This document shows, in pieces, positions 44,650 to 55,966 of a stretch of 64,000 nt of DNA. The stretch is taken from NCBI RefSeq assembly GCF_014529535.1, contig NW_023504022.1:1360986-1424985 (forward strand), written 5' to 3'. The notes below the pieces were generated by a model. The model saw nothing but the letters and a program-made list of their open reading frames with translations, did not search any database and had not been told where the DNA came from. The translations under genes and the position numbers were made by a program. The stretch comes from Bradysia coprophila. Taxonomy: Eukaryota > Arthropoda > Insecta > Diptera > Sciaridae. Each line of letters starts with the position of its first letter. Position 1 is the stretch's first letter.

Positions 44650-47435
44650 AAATTTTGTAAAAAAGTAACATTTGTTTCAAAAAAAGCGTTCGTCACACAA
44701 CCTTAAGGCGCTTTTTTTTCCCACAAAATCCAAACTTCGAATACGTCATTTGTAGGAGAACATTATACATCAAATGCCACTGCTAAGTAACCTAGTTCCC
44801 CTGACTCAAAGTCAAGGGTATTATGCCAGAAAATACCGAAAAATGTGGGTATCACTGTGATTGAATGTATGAAATGCTATATGAAAATTGTTGAGAGTCA
44901 ATTTGCCAAAACTTCGAACAACTTAAAAACAAGCCATCGGCGATTTTTGGAGGGAATACAGTAATTGAATCAGGGGACCCTCCTGAGTCATTTGCAACAA
45001 AAAAAATCCTCGAAGTAATTATGTTTTCACGCCAGAAATCATGAAAAAATGGTCTGCACTAGGGTGACTAAAACAGTTTTTGTTGCATATCACCGACAGT
45101 ACGTAACGCATTTATCTGAAATTATGGTCATTGGTAGAGGTGTTGACGCCGCATATGCTGGCCTTTAAAACATTCGAAATTTTTCGTGTATGTGGTGTAG
45201 TAGCTATTTTAGAGGGAAAAAATTCCAACTTTTGGAGAGTGTTTTAAAAAAAATGCAATGATAGACTTGGAAGACTAAAGGGTGAGACCTAGTGTCTGGC
45301 TGCATTTATGGATTTTACAATTTGTCCTCACCGCTTAAGCTTCGGAACTTTGTTGTGAAAAACGTTGTGCTTACCTCGGGAAAAAGTTATAAATTGCATT
45401 TTTACGAGTGACAACAAATTAATTTTTTATTGTGGTGTAAAGAGTTGAAAAGTCAACGTGAAGTTCAAGTAGGTCCACGAGAGTTATGACCAAAAATATA
45501 GCAAATTATGCGCCAACATGGATGTTCCGGGGAACTGAACATGGGGTGTTGTAGGTTTGCTCACCCACTATCACACCCAGTACTTTTGTATTCAGGTCCA
45601 TATACGACTTGGAAAAAACATTTATTTGCCTCTGGACTCCAGAGTCTGGAGGTATATCAAAATTGACCTAAAACATTGCATATACCATTGCTTTCCTAGC
45701 TTAGCAGCACTGTTAATTAAACACATACAAACATCAATTTCATCCGCAAAATATTTGCAATCAAAATTTAATATACTCTGAAAACAGTTGCACGTTTTCT
45801 AAGAATAAGCTTATAATGCTTACTTTTGCCATGCTCTTTGCCTTGCGTATACGTACTGTTGAAATTTTCTCGGAGTTGTATAGACGAAAGAAAACGAGGA
45901 TTTTCGCAATATTTCGAGGCTTGTTCACCTCTTCATCAGGCTCTAAACTAAAATGAAAACATAAAATTTACAAATTTATTGCACAATCATCATGTGATTG
46001 TAAATAGCTTTGAAATATTGCGAAAATCCTCCTTTTCTTTCTATACAACGCCGCTAAGTCCAAGAAGAAAATTGGCGACTACTTCCAGTATAAATATGAA
46101 TAGAGAACAACCGTGCATATAATAATACGATCGAAGTCATAGATTGGGAGATAATATCGGAGGAAGTTAGCAAACACTCAAAAGTAATCGGTATTTTTGA
46201 CCCATCTTTGTGAAATTTCAAACCCACCGGCTTAGTTTGTACAAGAAATCCCCCTTCACAAATTTACAACCATCAAAAACGTGTAAAGAGGAGGGAGAGG
46301 GACTCATACATTGCCAATTTATAGCGTGCGCATTATTTGAGTTCTTCCTTATGACTACTTAGCAAACAGAAATATCTAACTGGAGTGCAAAGAATGCAAA
46401 TAAAAACTATTTCACTTTTATCAAAAGACACGAGACACCCATCACACTCTGTTACGTACATATATATAGCACTCGGGTGGGTATGTAGACATACAAATCA
46501 TCACGTATCACGTCTATCAACAAATTGTACATAAAGTGGAAACATAGGCGCCACCATGCACTCACGTCGGACTACCACATCAAATCCACTTGACACTGAA
46601 TCGAACCGTGATTTTTAATGTGCGCTACACTCGACTGAGAAAAAGGTGACGACTCATAAAAATATTTTCATGAATTGGCATTCCTCGCATTTGTGCCACT
46701 TGAATGAATTTATGTTTATCTTGACAAACATCTAAAATGGAAATGGACGGGTGTGTAGCATATAATAATATATACAAAGGAAACATTGTCTTCCTGTTGT
46801 GACAAAAGCCCTCGTATACTTACACGTAACAAGCGAAGTGGGAACAAAGAGAACAGCAGACCGGCAATAATTGTCGCATTTATGTGCTGCATTACAATAC
46901 AATAGTTGAAATTCGTGTTTTGTTTATTCGTGTTATATATGCGCGTACGGCAATCGAGATTTTCGACTGTCTCTCTGTTTGATTTTGAATAACATTTCAA
47001 TGAGTGAACAAAGAGGTTTTTCGCACATTTTCATTGCAAAAAAGTGTAAACAAACCAAAGCAACTCAAAATACTGACAGTTACTTTAAACAAATCCATGA
47101 GTATGAAGCCTAATTCAATTTAGAATTGCAAACCAAAACATTTGTAAAAGAAACCGCTCCACCAGAGAGGAGGCGATCATCATCATCAGCACAATTAATC
47201 AACTTGTTAAAACAATCGCGTTTAAATTCCTTCTATTGTTTTATTGAAAGAGTTTCATTAATCATTCTTCACCGAGACCAGTAATCTGAAGGATTATAAA
47301 CGATTAAAGAGATTAACGTTCATCGAGACATTCATTCAAATCTGGGGTTATTTTGCGGTAAAATCTTTTATCGCATACGTGGGTACATTAAATGCTTCTA
47401 AATGCTTATATACCATTATGTCGTACATTAATCTT
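44650..47435. other. Intergenic stretch downstream of TPP2
   Basis: No gene recognised. It contains one MITE-like element at 45876-46048. Other open frames are short and lack family signatures. Confidence 0.4.
45876..46048. repeat. TIR element of ~173 bp
   Basis: TTGTATAGACGAAAGAAAAC at the left corresponds to the inverted CTTTTCTTTCTATACAA at the right; the arms continue as GGATTTTCGCAATATTTC and GAAATATTGCGAAAATCC. Confidence 0.65.
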
Positions 47436-47684
47436 ATGTACAGCAAGGTTCTGAAAGAACAGGTTAAGACATTTACGAAGGCGGGTGAAACACAAATCTT
47501 GACAATTCAGACATGTATATTGTTTGAAAAGTCAACTTGAAAACAATTTTTTTTTTGTTAAGTTGAAATCGTCATATAAAATTTTCCAAACCTAGTAAAA
47601 TCTATTTATTTATTCAAAGCGAAAAAAAAGACTGCTCGCATACGGCGCAGTCAATAAAAAAACGATCTTTTCAATCAACAAATA

Positions 47685-48110
47685 TTACAATAAATAAAAA
47701 TCATCCGCTCTATTACTTCCTAAAGTTCCAAGAATACATGCCGCATTGCCTCTTTGTATAGCAATAGAAATTTTCTGCAACAGATAATCTTTGGAACGTG
47801 GCTCCCCTGATGCTCTCTTCATCAACGATCCCAACTTGTCAATAAATTTCCTTGTTTCTGGACCCATGCAACCTAATGATTCAAAGGCAAGGGGGGTAAA
47901 TAAATAGTTTTCTTTAAGACGTATATAATGATTATGCTTAAATCTCTCCGCTTTATCTGCAATAGACCCTGCTTTCTTAGAGGATTCACTGATGTATGAA
48001 GGAGCCAAAGTATCACGTATTGTTACATCCCATAAAAGTGATTTAAATACAAAAATACTTAATTTAATGAACAACAGTGGCGCTAGTTGTCCAGCAAAGT
48101 TTTTATTCAA
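47685..48110 (-). CDS. Retroelement-like C-terminal ORF fragment
   Basis: 141 codons in one frame, without a convincing start. The stretches WDVTIRDTLAPSYI, FTPLAFESLGCMGPETRKFI and ISIAIQRGNAACILGTL resemble the C-terminal region of large reverse-transcriptase-like ORFs annotated in cnidarian and arthropod genomes; I recall this pattern but cannot name the clade. No RT domain is seen next to it. Upstream on this strand it runs into the left inverted arm, so it is probably a truncated remnant. A small hairpin (GACTGC...GCAGTC) lies near 47630-47653 after the stop. Confidence 0.5.
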   Translation of the reverse strand: MNKNFAGQLAPLLFIKLSIFVFKSLLWDVTIRDTLAPSYISESSKKAGSIADKAERFKHNHYIRLKENYLFTPLAFESLGCMGPETRKFIDKLGSLMKRASGEPRSKDYLLQKISIAIQRGNAACILGTLGSNRADDFYLL

Positions 48111-50946
48111 TAAAATTCTGACACTTTTGATTCGGGGTGCTCACATTCGCACCATAAAAAATTCAAACGAGCAGTTAACAAAATCGAGAACATAAATGTA
48201 CACATTTTTTGCGATGCTGACCCTTCCCAAGAATTGTTGACATTGTATCTTGAAATACACACAATATCCTCATATTTATTTCTGAAATTTAAAGTAAAAT
48301 TGTGAAATCTTGATGCATTGGAATTGAAGCTGCTGGTCACATTTTTAAATGGTACGGTAATGAGCAGCCAAAATTCAAATGTCAGAACCACTGTTCGCGT
48401 AGTATTGTTCTCGCATTCATTATTCTTGTGTCAATTTGATTCGGTTGTGATGTGAGAAAATTTCTGCTAAACTTTGTGCATTATTCGCGATTTTTAAGTG
48501 CGTTAAACATTGCAAATAGCCAAATATTTTTGTGAACGGCTAAAAGTGTTGAGGAAATTTCGGAAATATACGTGTGTGGAAGATACACATCAAAACATTG
48601 CTGTCGGTTTCAAATTTAAACTTCCACAGCCAATGTTTTGATCGTGTTTTCCCATACAAATGATACGAAAAGTGAAATAATAAATTAACTAAGTATTAGG
48701 TCGCGGTTAATTGCTAATAATTTCTATTTTCTAATCGAAAATCTTTAAATCAAAGAATTTGACTTCGGAGGAATATTCTGCTTTTGATGTGGTCAGAAAT
48801 AATCAATAAATTATTTGCTTTTCTTCATCTAAAAAGGTTTTTTTTATCAAACTTTCCTTCAAATCAAGATAAAGCAGCTGCCGGTTGTTAGACGAGTTTA
48901 AGTTCATCAATCCTCTACGTTTTAGTAATCGAGGTTTTGTTGATGTGGTGAACGCTTTACCTTCATTTCGTGAAAATAATGATTCAATTATTGCTGATTT
49001 CGTGTTAATGCGATAATTTTTGAACGGTTCCTTAAAAGATGGAGAAACAACTTAAAAAATGAAAGATCTCTCTTCTTGACACCCAAGATTCTCGCTTGGT
49101 TAAAAAAAATTGCCTTTGTTAAATGTCAAAATTAGCCCCTTTCCAGGTCAGTAAGTAAATTTCCAAGTAAATTATGTTTTCATGTTTCGGGGCCAAAATT
49201 AGGGCAACTTTTTTGGTTTTATCTGGTTTTCGGCCGTTTACATGAAACATTACTTGTGTACCAGTTTGGGACGATTGATCTGAGGCACTTTCGCTTGTGG
49301 ACCTTGCTCTACCCAAACTACAGCTCGTGAAATTGCCTCTAATCAGTCGTCCAAAACAGCGACAAATAACTAATTACTTCAACAGTAAAAATTGGTAAGG
49401 AAAGAATTGTCAAGGTTGTAAGCTTTTGGGAAGATCTGCGTGACTTGAAAATTCACATCATAACGGCGACGAGAATCTTCACGCCCCATTGTATCGTCAA
49501 CCACGTATTGAGAGCAACACTGAACTGAGTGTGTTATAATCGCTACACGTGTATTGACTGAATTGATCACAGTCATGAGATTTTGGTCGATCAAAAAAAT
49601 AATTTAGAAATGGGTACCTTCATTTCTTCATGCTGCATAGTGAAATATCCAAGGTGTAAGTTGACTTTATCAGTGCAGCTGTACCTACCACGGTATAGTA
49701 CTTTCTCATAAACGTTGTCATGCTTTTGGTAGAACTATACGGTTGATTGATTCTGTTCGAAAATCTCTAACATCACGAAAATCGTTCATATAACTTGCTA
49801 TAAATGCGTTCCTGTTCCTAGTCTATTTTGATAAATCATTATTCAGCTGTTATGAACTTTGTATTACTAAAAACTCCCAGATAATGAAAAGTCTGATGAC
49901 TTGAAAGGGATCTCGCTGCCAACTACAAACGTCCTCATTTAAGACTTGATCTTTTGAGTAAGAACTTCTTAGAACATAGTATTGATCACAAACCGAACAT
50001 TCGAATAGCATGCATCGATTTGCTAAGCTCTTGTTTTCGGTGAGAGATACTAACAGTTGATATCAGTGTACGGTTCATATAAAATGCTGATGCACATTTC
50101 CATGTGTTATTAAATATTTCGAAAATATTGACGCACACAGAGACTCAAAAAGCTTCTTGAACAAGATAACTTTCTTTTGAAAATTTGATAAAAAAAACCT
50201 TTTTAGATGAAGAAAAACAAATAATTTATTTCTGACCACATCAAAAGCAGAAAATTCCTCCGAAGTCAAATTCTTCGATTTAAAGATTTTCGATTAGAAA
50301 ATAGAAATTATTAGCAATTAACCGCGACCTAATACTTAGTTAATTTATTATTTCACTTTTCGTATCATTTGTATGGGAAAACACGATCAAAACATTGGCT
50401 GTGGAAGTTTAAATTTGAAACCGACAGCAATGTTTTGATGTGTATCTTCCACACACTTATAACAAAAATATTTGGCTATTTGCAATGTTTAACGCACTTG
50501 AAAATCGCGAATAATGCACAAAGTTTAGCAGAAATTTTCTCACATCACAACCGAATCAAATTGACACATGAATAATGAATGCGAGAACAATACTACGCGA
50601 ACAGTGGTTCTGACATTTGAATTTTGGCTGCTCATTACCGTACCATTTAAAAATGTGACCAGCAGCTTCAATTCCAATGCATCAAGATTTCACAATTTTA
50701 CTTTAAATTTCAGAAATAAATATGAGGATATTGTGTGTATTTCAAGATACAATGTCAACAATTCTTGGGAAGGGTCAGCATCGCAAAAAATGTGTACATT
50801 TATGTTCTCGATTTTGTTAACTGCTCGTTTGAATTTTTTATGGTGCGAATGTGAGCACCCCGAATCAAAAGTGTCAGAATTTTATTGAATAAAAACTTTG
50901 CTGGACAACTAGCGCCACTGTTGTTCATTAAATTAAGTATTTTTGT
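48049..50946. repeat. Long inverted repeat, arms ~0.8 kb, spacer ~1.3 kb
   Basis: Left arm about 48049-48858 and right arm about 50185-50946 are inverted, highly similar copies (outer ends ACAAAAATACTTAATTTAAT). A 90-odd codon open frame runs outward in both arms (48391-48107 on minus, 50607-50888 on plus) with the same translation (for example NSWEGSASQKMCTFMFSI). The frame has no known family and may simply be open by chance. The arms differ by small indels near their inner ends. The spacer holds nothing recognised. Confidence 0.85.
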
Positions 50947-51232
50947 CCCACAATTCAACCCAAAACTAGTCCCAAAACAGAAAACATGTTAGTTTTCACT
51001 TTTCAACGGCTGTACAGGAAAATTTTGATCACACCGCCTTCGTGATCAACTCGAAAGTGTCTTAACCTGTTCTTTCATAACCTTGATGTACAGAGCGCTG
51101 CTCAAAGGACTTTTGTTTTACTCTGGCCTCTGACTTCTTAATTATAATTGAAAAAAAAAACACTGACCCTGATGAGTCACTTCGCTCGTTCGTGTTATGT
51201 ACAGAAGTGTAATGCTCTTTTTACCACTACTG

Positions 51233-52649
51233 CTACATAATAATTATTTCCACACCATGTTGTGACGAATTCGTCACTGCGGCATTGAGAAAAAAATGAA
51301 AGATTCGTAGCCACCAACGTTTGCTACGGCGACCAATTGTGTAGATCGCCTGTTTTTGGTCGAATCTGTCGACACCACCCATACGTGTATTGCGAGATAC
51401 TGTTCGGACAGGCAATGAGAGTTGATTCACCGTTCTTTTGTTTACGCGAAACAGACGTAACAGTTTTTGGATTAAATGCAGTTGACAAAACATTGACTTT
51501 TTTTGTATCCATCCATTGCACGAACCCGACATTATTCTTCACACGCCATTTAGAGTCACCCCTCTTCATGTCATTCTTTTTGTTCTTGGCTATTTTCGGC
51601 AAATCCTTTCGATTGCTACGAACAGTTCCAGTCGAATATGTTCCATCTGACAAAAGTTCTTCCATTAAATGGTACGACGTATAAAAGTTGTCGAAAGTGA
51701 CGTGGACCAATTGATTTTTGATGTCATCACACAACGATAGTACGACAGCAGCTGCTAGACCTCCATCAGGTAGAGTATAAAGCTTTCCAGTGTAGACATC
51801 AAACTTATACAGGTATCCGGTCCTAGAATCACATCTTGACCATACCTTGAATCCGCGTTTTATTTTTGGCTTATTTGGCATGTATTGTTTGAGAGAACTT
51901 CGACCTTTGAACAGGATCATACTTTCGTCTATGCTTTGGCAGAGCGTACCAACAGCAGTAGAAACAAACAACTGATTCAGCTTATCTAGCAATGGGCGAA
52001 TTTTGAAAAGCTTGTCACGATTAGGATCTGTTGACTGTGGCATATTGTCATTATCATTCAAATGAAGGTTGGACAAAATTTTCTTGAATCGCTTTGATGT
52101 CATATTCATTGCAATAGGCTCCACATAGAATAAAGGATTACTTGACCAATATAAATCAACTGCAGGTAATGGATGAACTCCCATAAGTATGAGCATGCCG
52201 AAAAAGCTGTACATTTCCATTTTAGAAACCGGCTCCCAGTTCTTCGTTTTTGACTGCCGAGCATAGCGATTCGTTTCCGTAACAATCATTTCCATAACGT
52301 CGTCATTGAAAAATTGTTGGAAAAATTCAATTGGCGTGCTTTTTTGAAAAAAATTTAAGCTTTTAACTGGTTCAATTTTAACACCATCGAAGTCTGATAT
52401 ATGAGTCTCATCAAATTTTGTTTTCTTCCATTCCATTTCTTCCATGTCCGAATCGGTTTCTTCGTACTGTGAGGTATCTGAATCGGATTCACCTGAATCC
52501 TCAAATAGGTAACACACTTCGTTCGATTCATTAGATTGTAGCAAAAGAGGATCGACATAATCATAATCATAATCATCCTCAGAACAATCAGGGAAATTAT
52601 CAAATTGCTCCAAATCTTGCAGAATTTTATTCATTTTCTTTTTCGACAT
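51233..52649 (-). pseudogene. piggyBac-type transposase, frameshifted
   Basis: From the ATG at 52649 a 441-codon frame begins with an acidic N-terminus (DCSEDDYDYDYVD, ESDSDTSQYEETDSD), then the DDE_Tnp_1_7 catalytic region: SIDESMILFKGRSSLKQYMP with the first acidic residue and HVTFDNFYTSYHLMEEL with the second. Near 51383-51391 the frame shifts; MGGVDRFDQ, carrying the third aspartate, is in the next frame and continues to 51233 (RRSKRWWLRIFHFFLNAAV). The usual cysteine-rich C-terminal domain is not seen. The open reading is otherwise intact, so inactivation is recent or reflects a sequencing error. A palindrome array lies just upstream (52801-52990). Confidence 0.85.
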
Positions 52650-52800
52650 TTTGTTGATTGATTAAAGTCTTTCTGCCGGTGTCCTATGAAGGGTTAATCT
52701 AAACAATGTTCGCGAGCTGATGAATTGATGAACTGTTATGTTTATTTTGTTATTTTACGTATAATAAAAAACATCAAAAAGGAAAAGAAAAAAGGCTGAT

Positions 52801-52990
52801 GCTATTCGCACGCGCGTGCGAATAGCCATTCCTTATTGTAATTGACTATTCGCACACGCGTGCGAATAGCCACTCCACACTGTAGAAGACTATTCGAACG
52901 CGCGTGCGAATAGCAATTTCACATTGGATTTAACTATTCGCACGCGCGTGCGAATAGCTAAGCCTACGAGTACTGGCTATTCGCACGCGA
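52801..52990. repeat. 44-bp-periodic array of CACGCGCGTG palindromes
   Basis: CTATTCGCACGCGCGTGCGA-type units start at 52802, 52846, 52890, 52934 and 52977, so the period is 44, 44, 44 and 43 bp. The first unit, 52801-52826, is a perfect 26-bp palindrome; units two and three have one or two changes. The linkers differ completely. The fifth unit is a half palindrome that runs into the larger inverted repeat at 52965-53093. The array lies about 150 bp upstream of the transposase start. Confidence 0.9.
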
Positions 52991-53093
52991 AATCGAGCGC
53001 CCATGAAAAATACGAATATGATTTTCGCGCGAAAATAATATTCGTATTTTTCATGGGCGCTCGATTTCGCGTGCGAATAGCCAGTACTCGTAA
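52965..53093. repeat. 129-bp near-perfect palindrome
   Basis: TACGAGTACTGGCTATTCGC at the left is mirrored by GCGAATAGCCAGTACTCGTA at the right, and the arms continue through AAATCGAGCGCCCATGAAAA. The centre TTTTCGCGCGAAAA is also palindromic. Confidence 0.9.
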
Positions 53094-53379
53094 AACTGAT
53101 AGATCAACAAACGGAAATGTAAGAATGTCTTCATTTATACACAAACAGCAATTCATGCAACAAGTTGCGAAAAGAGGTTTCGCAACGTGTTAGATACAAG
53201 GTTGTTTGAAAACACAGAACTACATTCGCCATACATTTAACCATATGTACGGAAAATTACGTGATGGTTAGAGTTGTTGCTTCATGAGCAATTGGTTTTA
53301 GTGTCATGTGTTCAAAATTTGTTCAGAACAGAATTATTATTTACCATTAATGGCTCAAATTGGATCAAATGCAAATCTA

Positions 53380-54652
53380 TTCATTTAAATGAATCGAAAC
53401 TGAGTAAAGAAACGCTGGATTTAATAGCTAGCCGAGTAGAGTTGATAAAAAACGGAAAGAGAGATTCAGTAGAATACCGAAACTTAACAAAAACTATGAA
53501 CAAGGCAATGAGATCAGATCTAAGGAAATATAACGTCCAACTGGCTCAAAATACGATTCAAGCGAATTGCAACATGAAAGTCTTACGATTCAAACTGATG
53601 AATGTGAAGAAAGAAATCTTCAAATTACGAGACAAAACAGGAACGATTCAATCGGACCGAAATACGATATTAGATATCGCCAAAGAATATTACGAAGATT
53701 TGTTTTCATCGAAACGTCCCAATCCGAATTCTACGACAGAAGAAGACAGACCAGTCGTTAGGAACGTAGGATCAGAAGATCTGCCTGACATACTTGTTGA
53801 AGAAGTAAAGGCTGCAGTCAACGAAATGAAAAACAAAAAGTCACCTGGTGAAGATGGTGTTCCCATCGAAGCCATTAAAGTAGGTGGAGACTCCCTATTA
53901 AGTGCAATAACGGCTTTGTTCAATCAGTGCCTCCAATGGGAAAAAATCCCGGAAGCATGGGAAAATGCAGAGATCACATTACTGCACAAAAAAGGGGACA
54001 TAACAAAGCTAGAAAATTACCGGCCCATAAGTCTTTTATCAACACTGTACAAGCGATTCATGAAAATCATCACAAAAAGGAACACGAAAAAGTTCGACTT
54101 CTACCAACCAGTCGAACAAGGTGGATTTAGATCAGGAAAAATGCAACGAATACAAGATTAGCATAGTCTTGATATTCATTGACTTCGAAAAAGCTTTTGA
54201 TTCAATTGAAACATGGTCGATATGGGACTCATTGGACGAATGTAGAGTGGACTCAAGGTACTCCAAGGTGCTCCAATATGTGTACGAAAATGCTACGTCA
54301 TGTATTAAACTTCATGAGAACACGACGAAATTCAGGCTAGGTCGAGGTGTAAGACAGGGTGACACCATCTCACCGAAACTGTTCACATCAGTCCTGGAGA
54401 GTGTTTTCAAGAAATTAGACTGGAGCAAAAAGGGAATTGACATAAAAGGAGAATTCCTTAGTCATCTCCGTTTCGCAGATGACATTGTCCTAGTCGCACT
54501 AAATCTATACCAAGTACAAGTCATGTTAGAAGAGTTAAATGAAGAGGCTAACAAAGTTGGTCTCAAGATGAACTTATCTAAAACGAAAATCATGACAAAC
54601 ATTGACGACGACAGACAAATAAAAATTGGAGATACCAAAACCAAAGTGTTAT
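53380..54652 (+). pseudogene. RTE-type LINE reverse transcriptase fragment
   Basis: The first frame (to 54161) contains the linker and start of RT: SPGEDGVPIEAIKVGG, the KIPEAWENAEITLLHKKGD block and NYRPISLLSTLYK, ending near GGFRSG. The second frame (from about 54136) continues with VLIFIDFEKAFDS, GRGVRQGDTISPKLF and the catalytic RFADDIVLVA. The join has lost about 15 residues and the frame, and neither the endonuclease nor the C-terminus is present. The fragment ends abruptly where a palindrome begins (54653). The translation fits the RTE-like endonuclease/RT proteins common in arthropods. Confidence 0.85.
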
Positions 54653-54680
54653 GGCTATTCGCACGCGCGTGCGAATAGCC
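54653..54680. repeat. Perfect 28-bp palindrome, outlying copy
   Basis: GGCTATTCGCACGCGCGTGC and its continuation form a perfect palindrome identical in core to the array at 52801-52990. It sits exactly at the right end of the RTE fragment, 1.6 kb from the array. Confidence 0.9.
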
Positions 54681-54898
54681 ACAGTGAAGAAAAAACATAG
54701 AACATCAAAAGGAGAAATGGTTCATGAACCACTTCAAAGATTTAAATCAAGATCTGTTAACCATTGAACAGTTCCTTGACTGAAAGTCAGGGTCTTACAG
54801 CAGAAAATACCGAAATATGTGGGTAACAATTCTTCGTTGAGGACACGATTACTTGAGTAATTCTCAACCAATTTGGATGAATCTTTTTTTTAAATGTG

Positions 54899-54920
54899 TT
54901 GTATGTATGTATGTATGTTT
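54899..54920. repeat. (GTAT)n at the LINE 3' end
   Basis: About 20 bp of GTAT repeats. In the orientation of the minus-strand LINE at 55103-55966 this is an ATAC-type 3' tail. Confidence 0.6.
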
Positions 54921-55102
54921 ATTTATTTAGCCTTGCTATTTTCCTTTTTTTACATTTTCCGTTTCTCCTTTCTCTTAGTTTACAATTATTATAATTCTTA
55001 ATTTTATTTTAAGTCATTCATTATTTCATTTTGTATTTTAATTATATTTATTCTTATTTAATTTTATCGTTTAATCATTTATTTATTCATTTTACAGGTT
55101 CA

Positions 55103-55966
55103 TTAAATCACAAATTTATTTTTTATTTCATCACGTAACAGTCTTTTAAATATTTTAAAATCATTTTCACCTTTAATTTCCTCTGGCATTCCATTGAACA
55201 TTAACACTCCATCATAGAAAATTGTGTTCCTTGCACACCCGCCCTGAACAAAAATAAAAATGCACGATGGTCCGTTAAGCTGGACCAGATGCTTCGCCAG
55301 CCCATACAATTTTTTCCTTAGTTGTATGGTTGTGGGGAAGCATCTGGTCCAGCTTAACGGACCATCGTTTTGAACTCCTCTAGGGTCCCTCTATTTAGAA
55401 CAGCAATCAATTTTTGGGTGCATTTTCGGTAAAACTTTATTTTTGTTCAGGGGGGGTGTGCTTGCGTCATTGATTGGTCTGATGTCATTTGCATTGCGAA
55501 CGTTGTAAGGGTTTCTGCCACCGACATATGATATTTTGCTACATAGATAATTAGGCAGCAATCCATTCTTGATCTGGAACACCACAATCATCGTTCTTAA
55601 CATAATCCGCTGCTTAACATTCATCCAATTGAGGGTATCCAACATCACATTGACGCTTGTATCCGCTTTACATCTCAAAATTATCCTCATCGCCCGGTTC
55701 TGTAGTTTTTGTAGTTGGTCGAATTCTCCTACATTGAACGATGACAATATTGATGAACAATATTCAAAATGAGGTGCGATTATGGATTTGTACACTTTTA
55801 TTTTATTTTCGATGGACAATTTATTGCTGATTCGAGCAAAGAAGCCGATTTTTTTAGCTATCTTTCTACAAATATATTCATGGTGGCAGTTCATTTTCAT
55901 GTTACAGTTAATCATAAAACCTAAATATTTCATGTCAAAAACTCTGTCTATCGATTCATTATTCAT
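55103..55966 (-). pseudogene. Jockey/CR1-like LINE, 3' part of ORF2, split by a MITE
   Basis: The first segment (55966 to 55465) shows the post-RT region: MKYLGFMINCNMKMNCHHEY, KLSIENKIKVYKSIIAPHFE, LQKLQNRAMRIILRC and PYNVRNANDIR. The segment from 55229 to 55103 ends the protein (ARNTIFYDGVLMFNGMPEEI). Between them lies a 227-bp MITE with a CTTG duplication; the frame is continuous across the site when the insert and one duplication are ignored. The 5' part with the RT catalytic core is missing, as in a typical 5'-truncated LINE. Just beyond 55980 begins a fragment (GGCTAAGTTCGAAGATGGGC) shared with family A. Confidence 0.85.
55234..55460. mobile_element. Long-TIR foldback MITE, copy 2 (left arm partly deleted)
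   Basis: Same family as 3347-3635: ends CACACCC...CCCTGAAC and the inverted GTTCAGGGGGGGTGTG, flanked by CTTG (55230-55233 and 55461-55464). The right arm is complete; the left arm lacks most of the segment between AAATAAA and GCACGATGG. Confidence 0.8.

Larger units (their letters stand above)
47444..51085. mobile_element. 3.6-kb hAT-ended element enclosing a long inverted repeat
   Basis: The left end CAAGGTTCTGAAAGAACAGG and the inverted right end (TGTTCTTTCATAACCTTG) match the 107- and 261-bp MITEs of the same family. ATGTACAG occurs exactly on both flanks (47436-47443 and 51086-51093), an 8-bp duplication. The terminal 150 bp at the left (through TTGAAAAGTCAACTTGAAAA) matches the 230-bp element at 60667-60896, so the small element looks like an internally deleted relative or this one a filled version. 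No hAT transposase was found inside; the interior holds an ORF at 47685-48110 and inverted arms at 48049-50946. Confidence 0.8.

Noticed and set aside
53255..53320. Second tRNA-like stretch near the RTE fragment
   Set aside because: Box B is degenerate (GTGTTCAAAATT) and no cloverleaf can be drawn with confidence.
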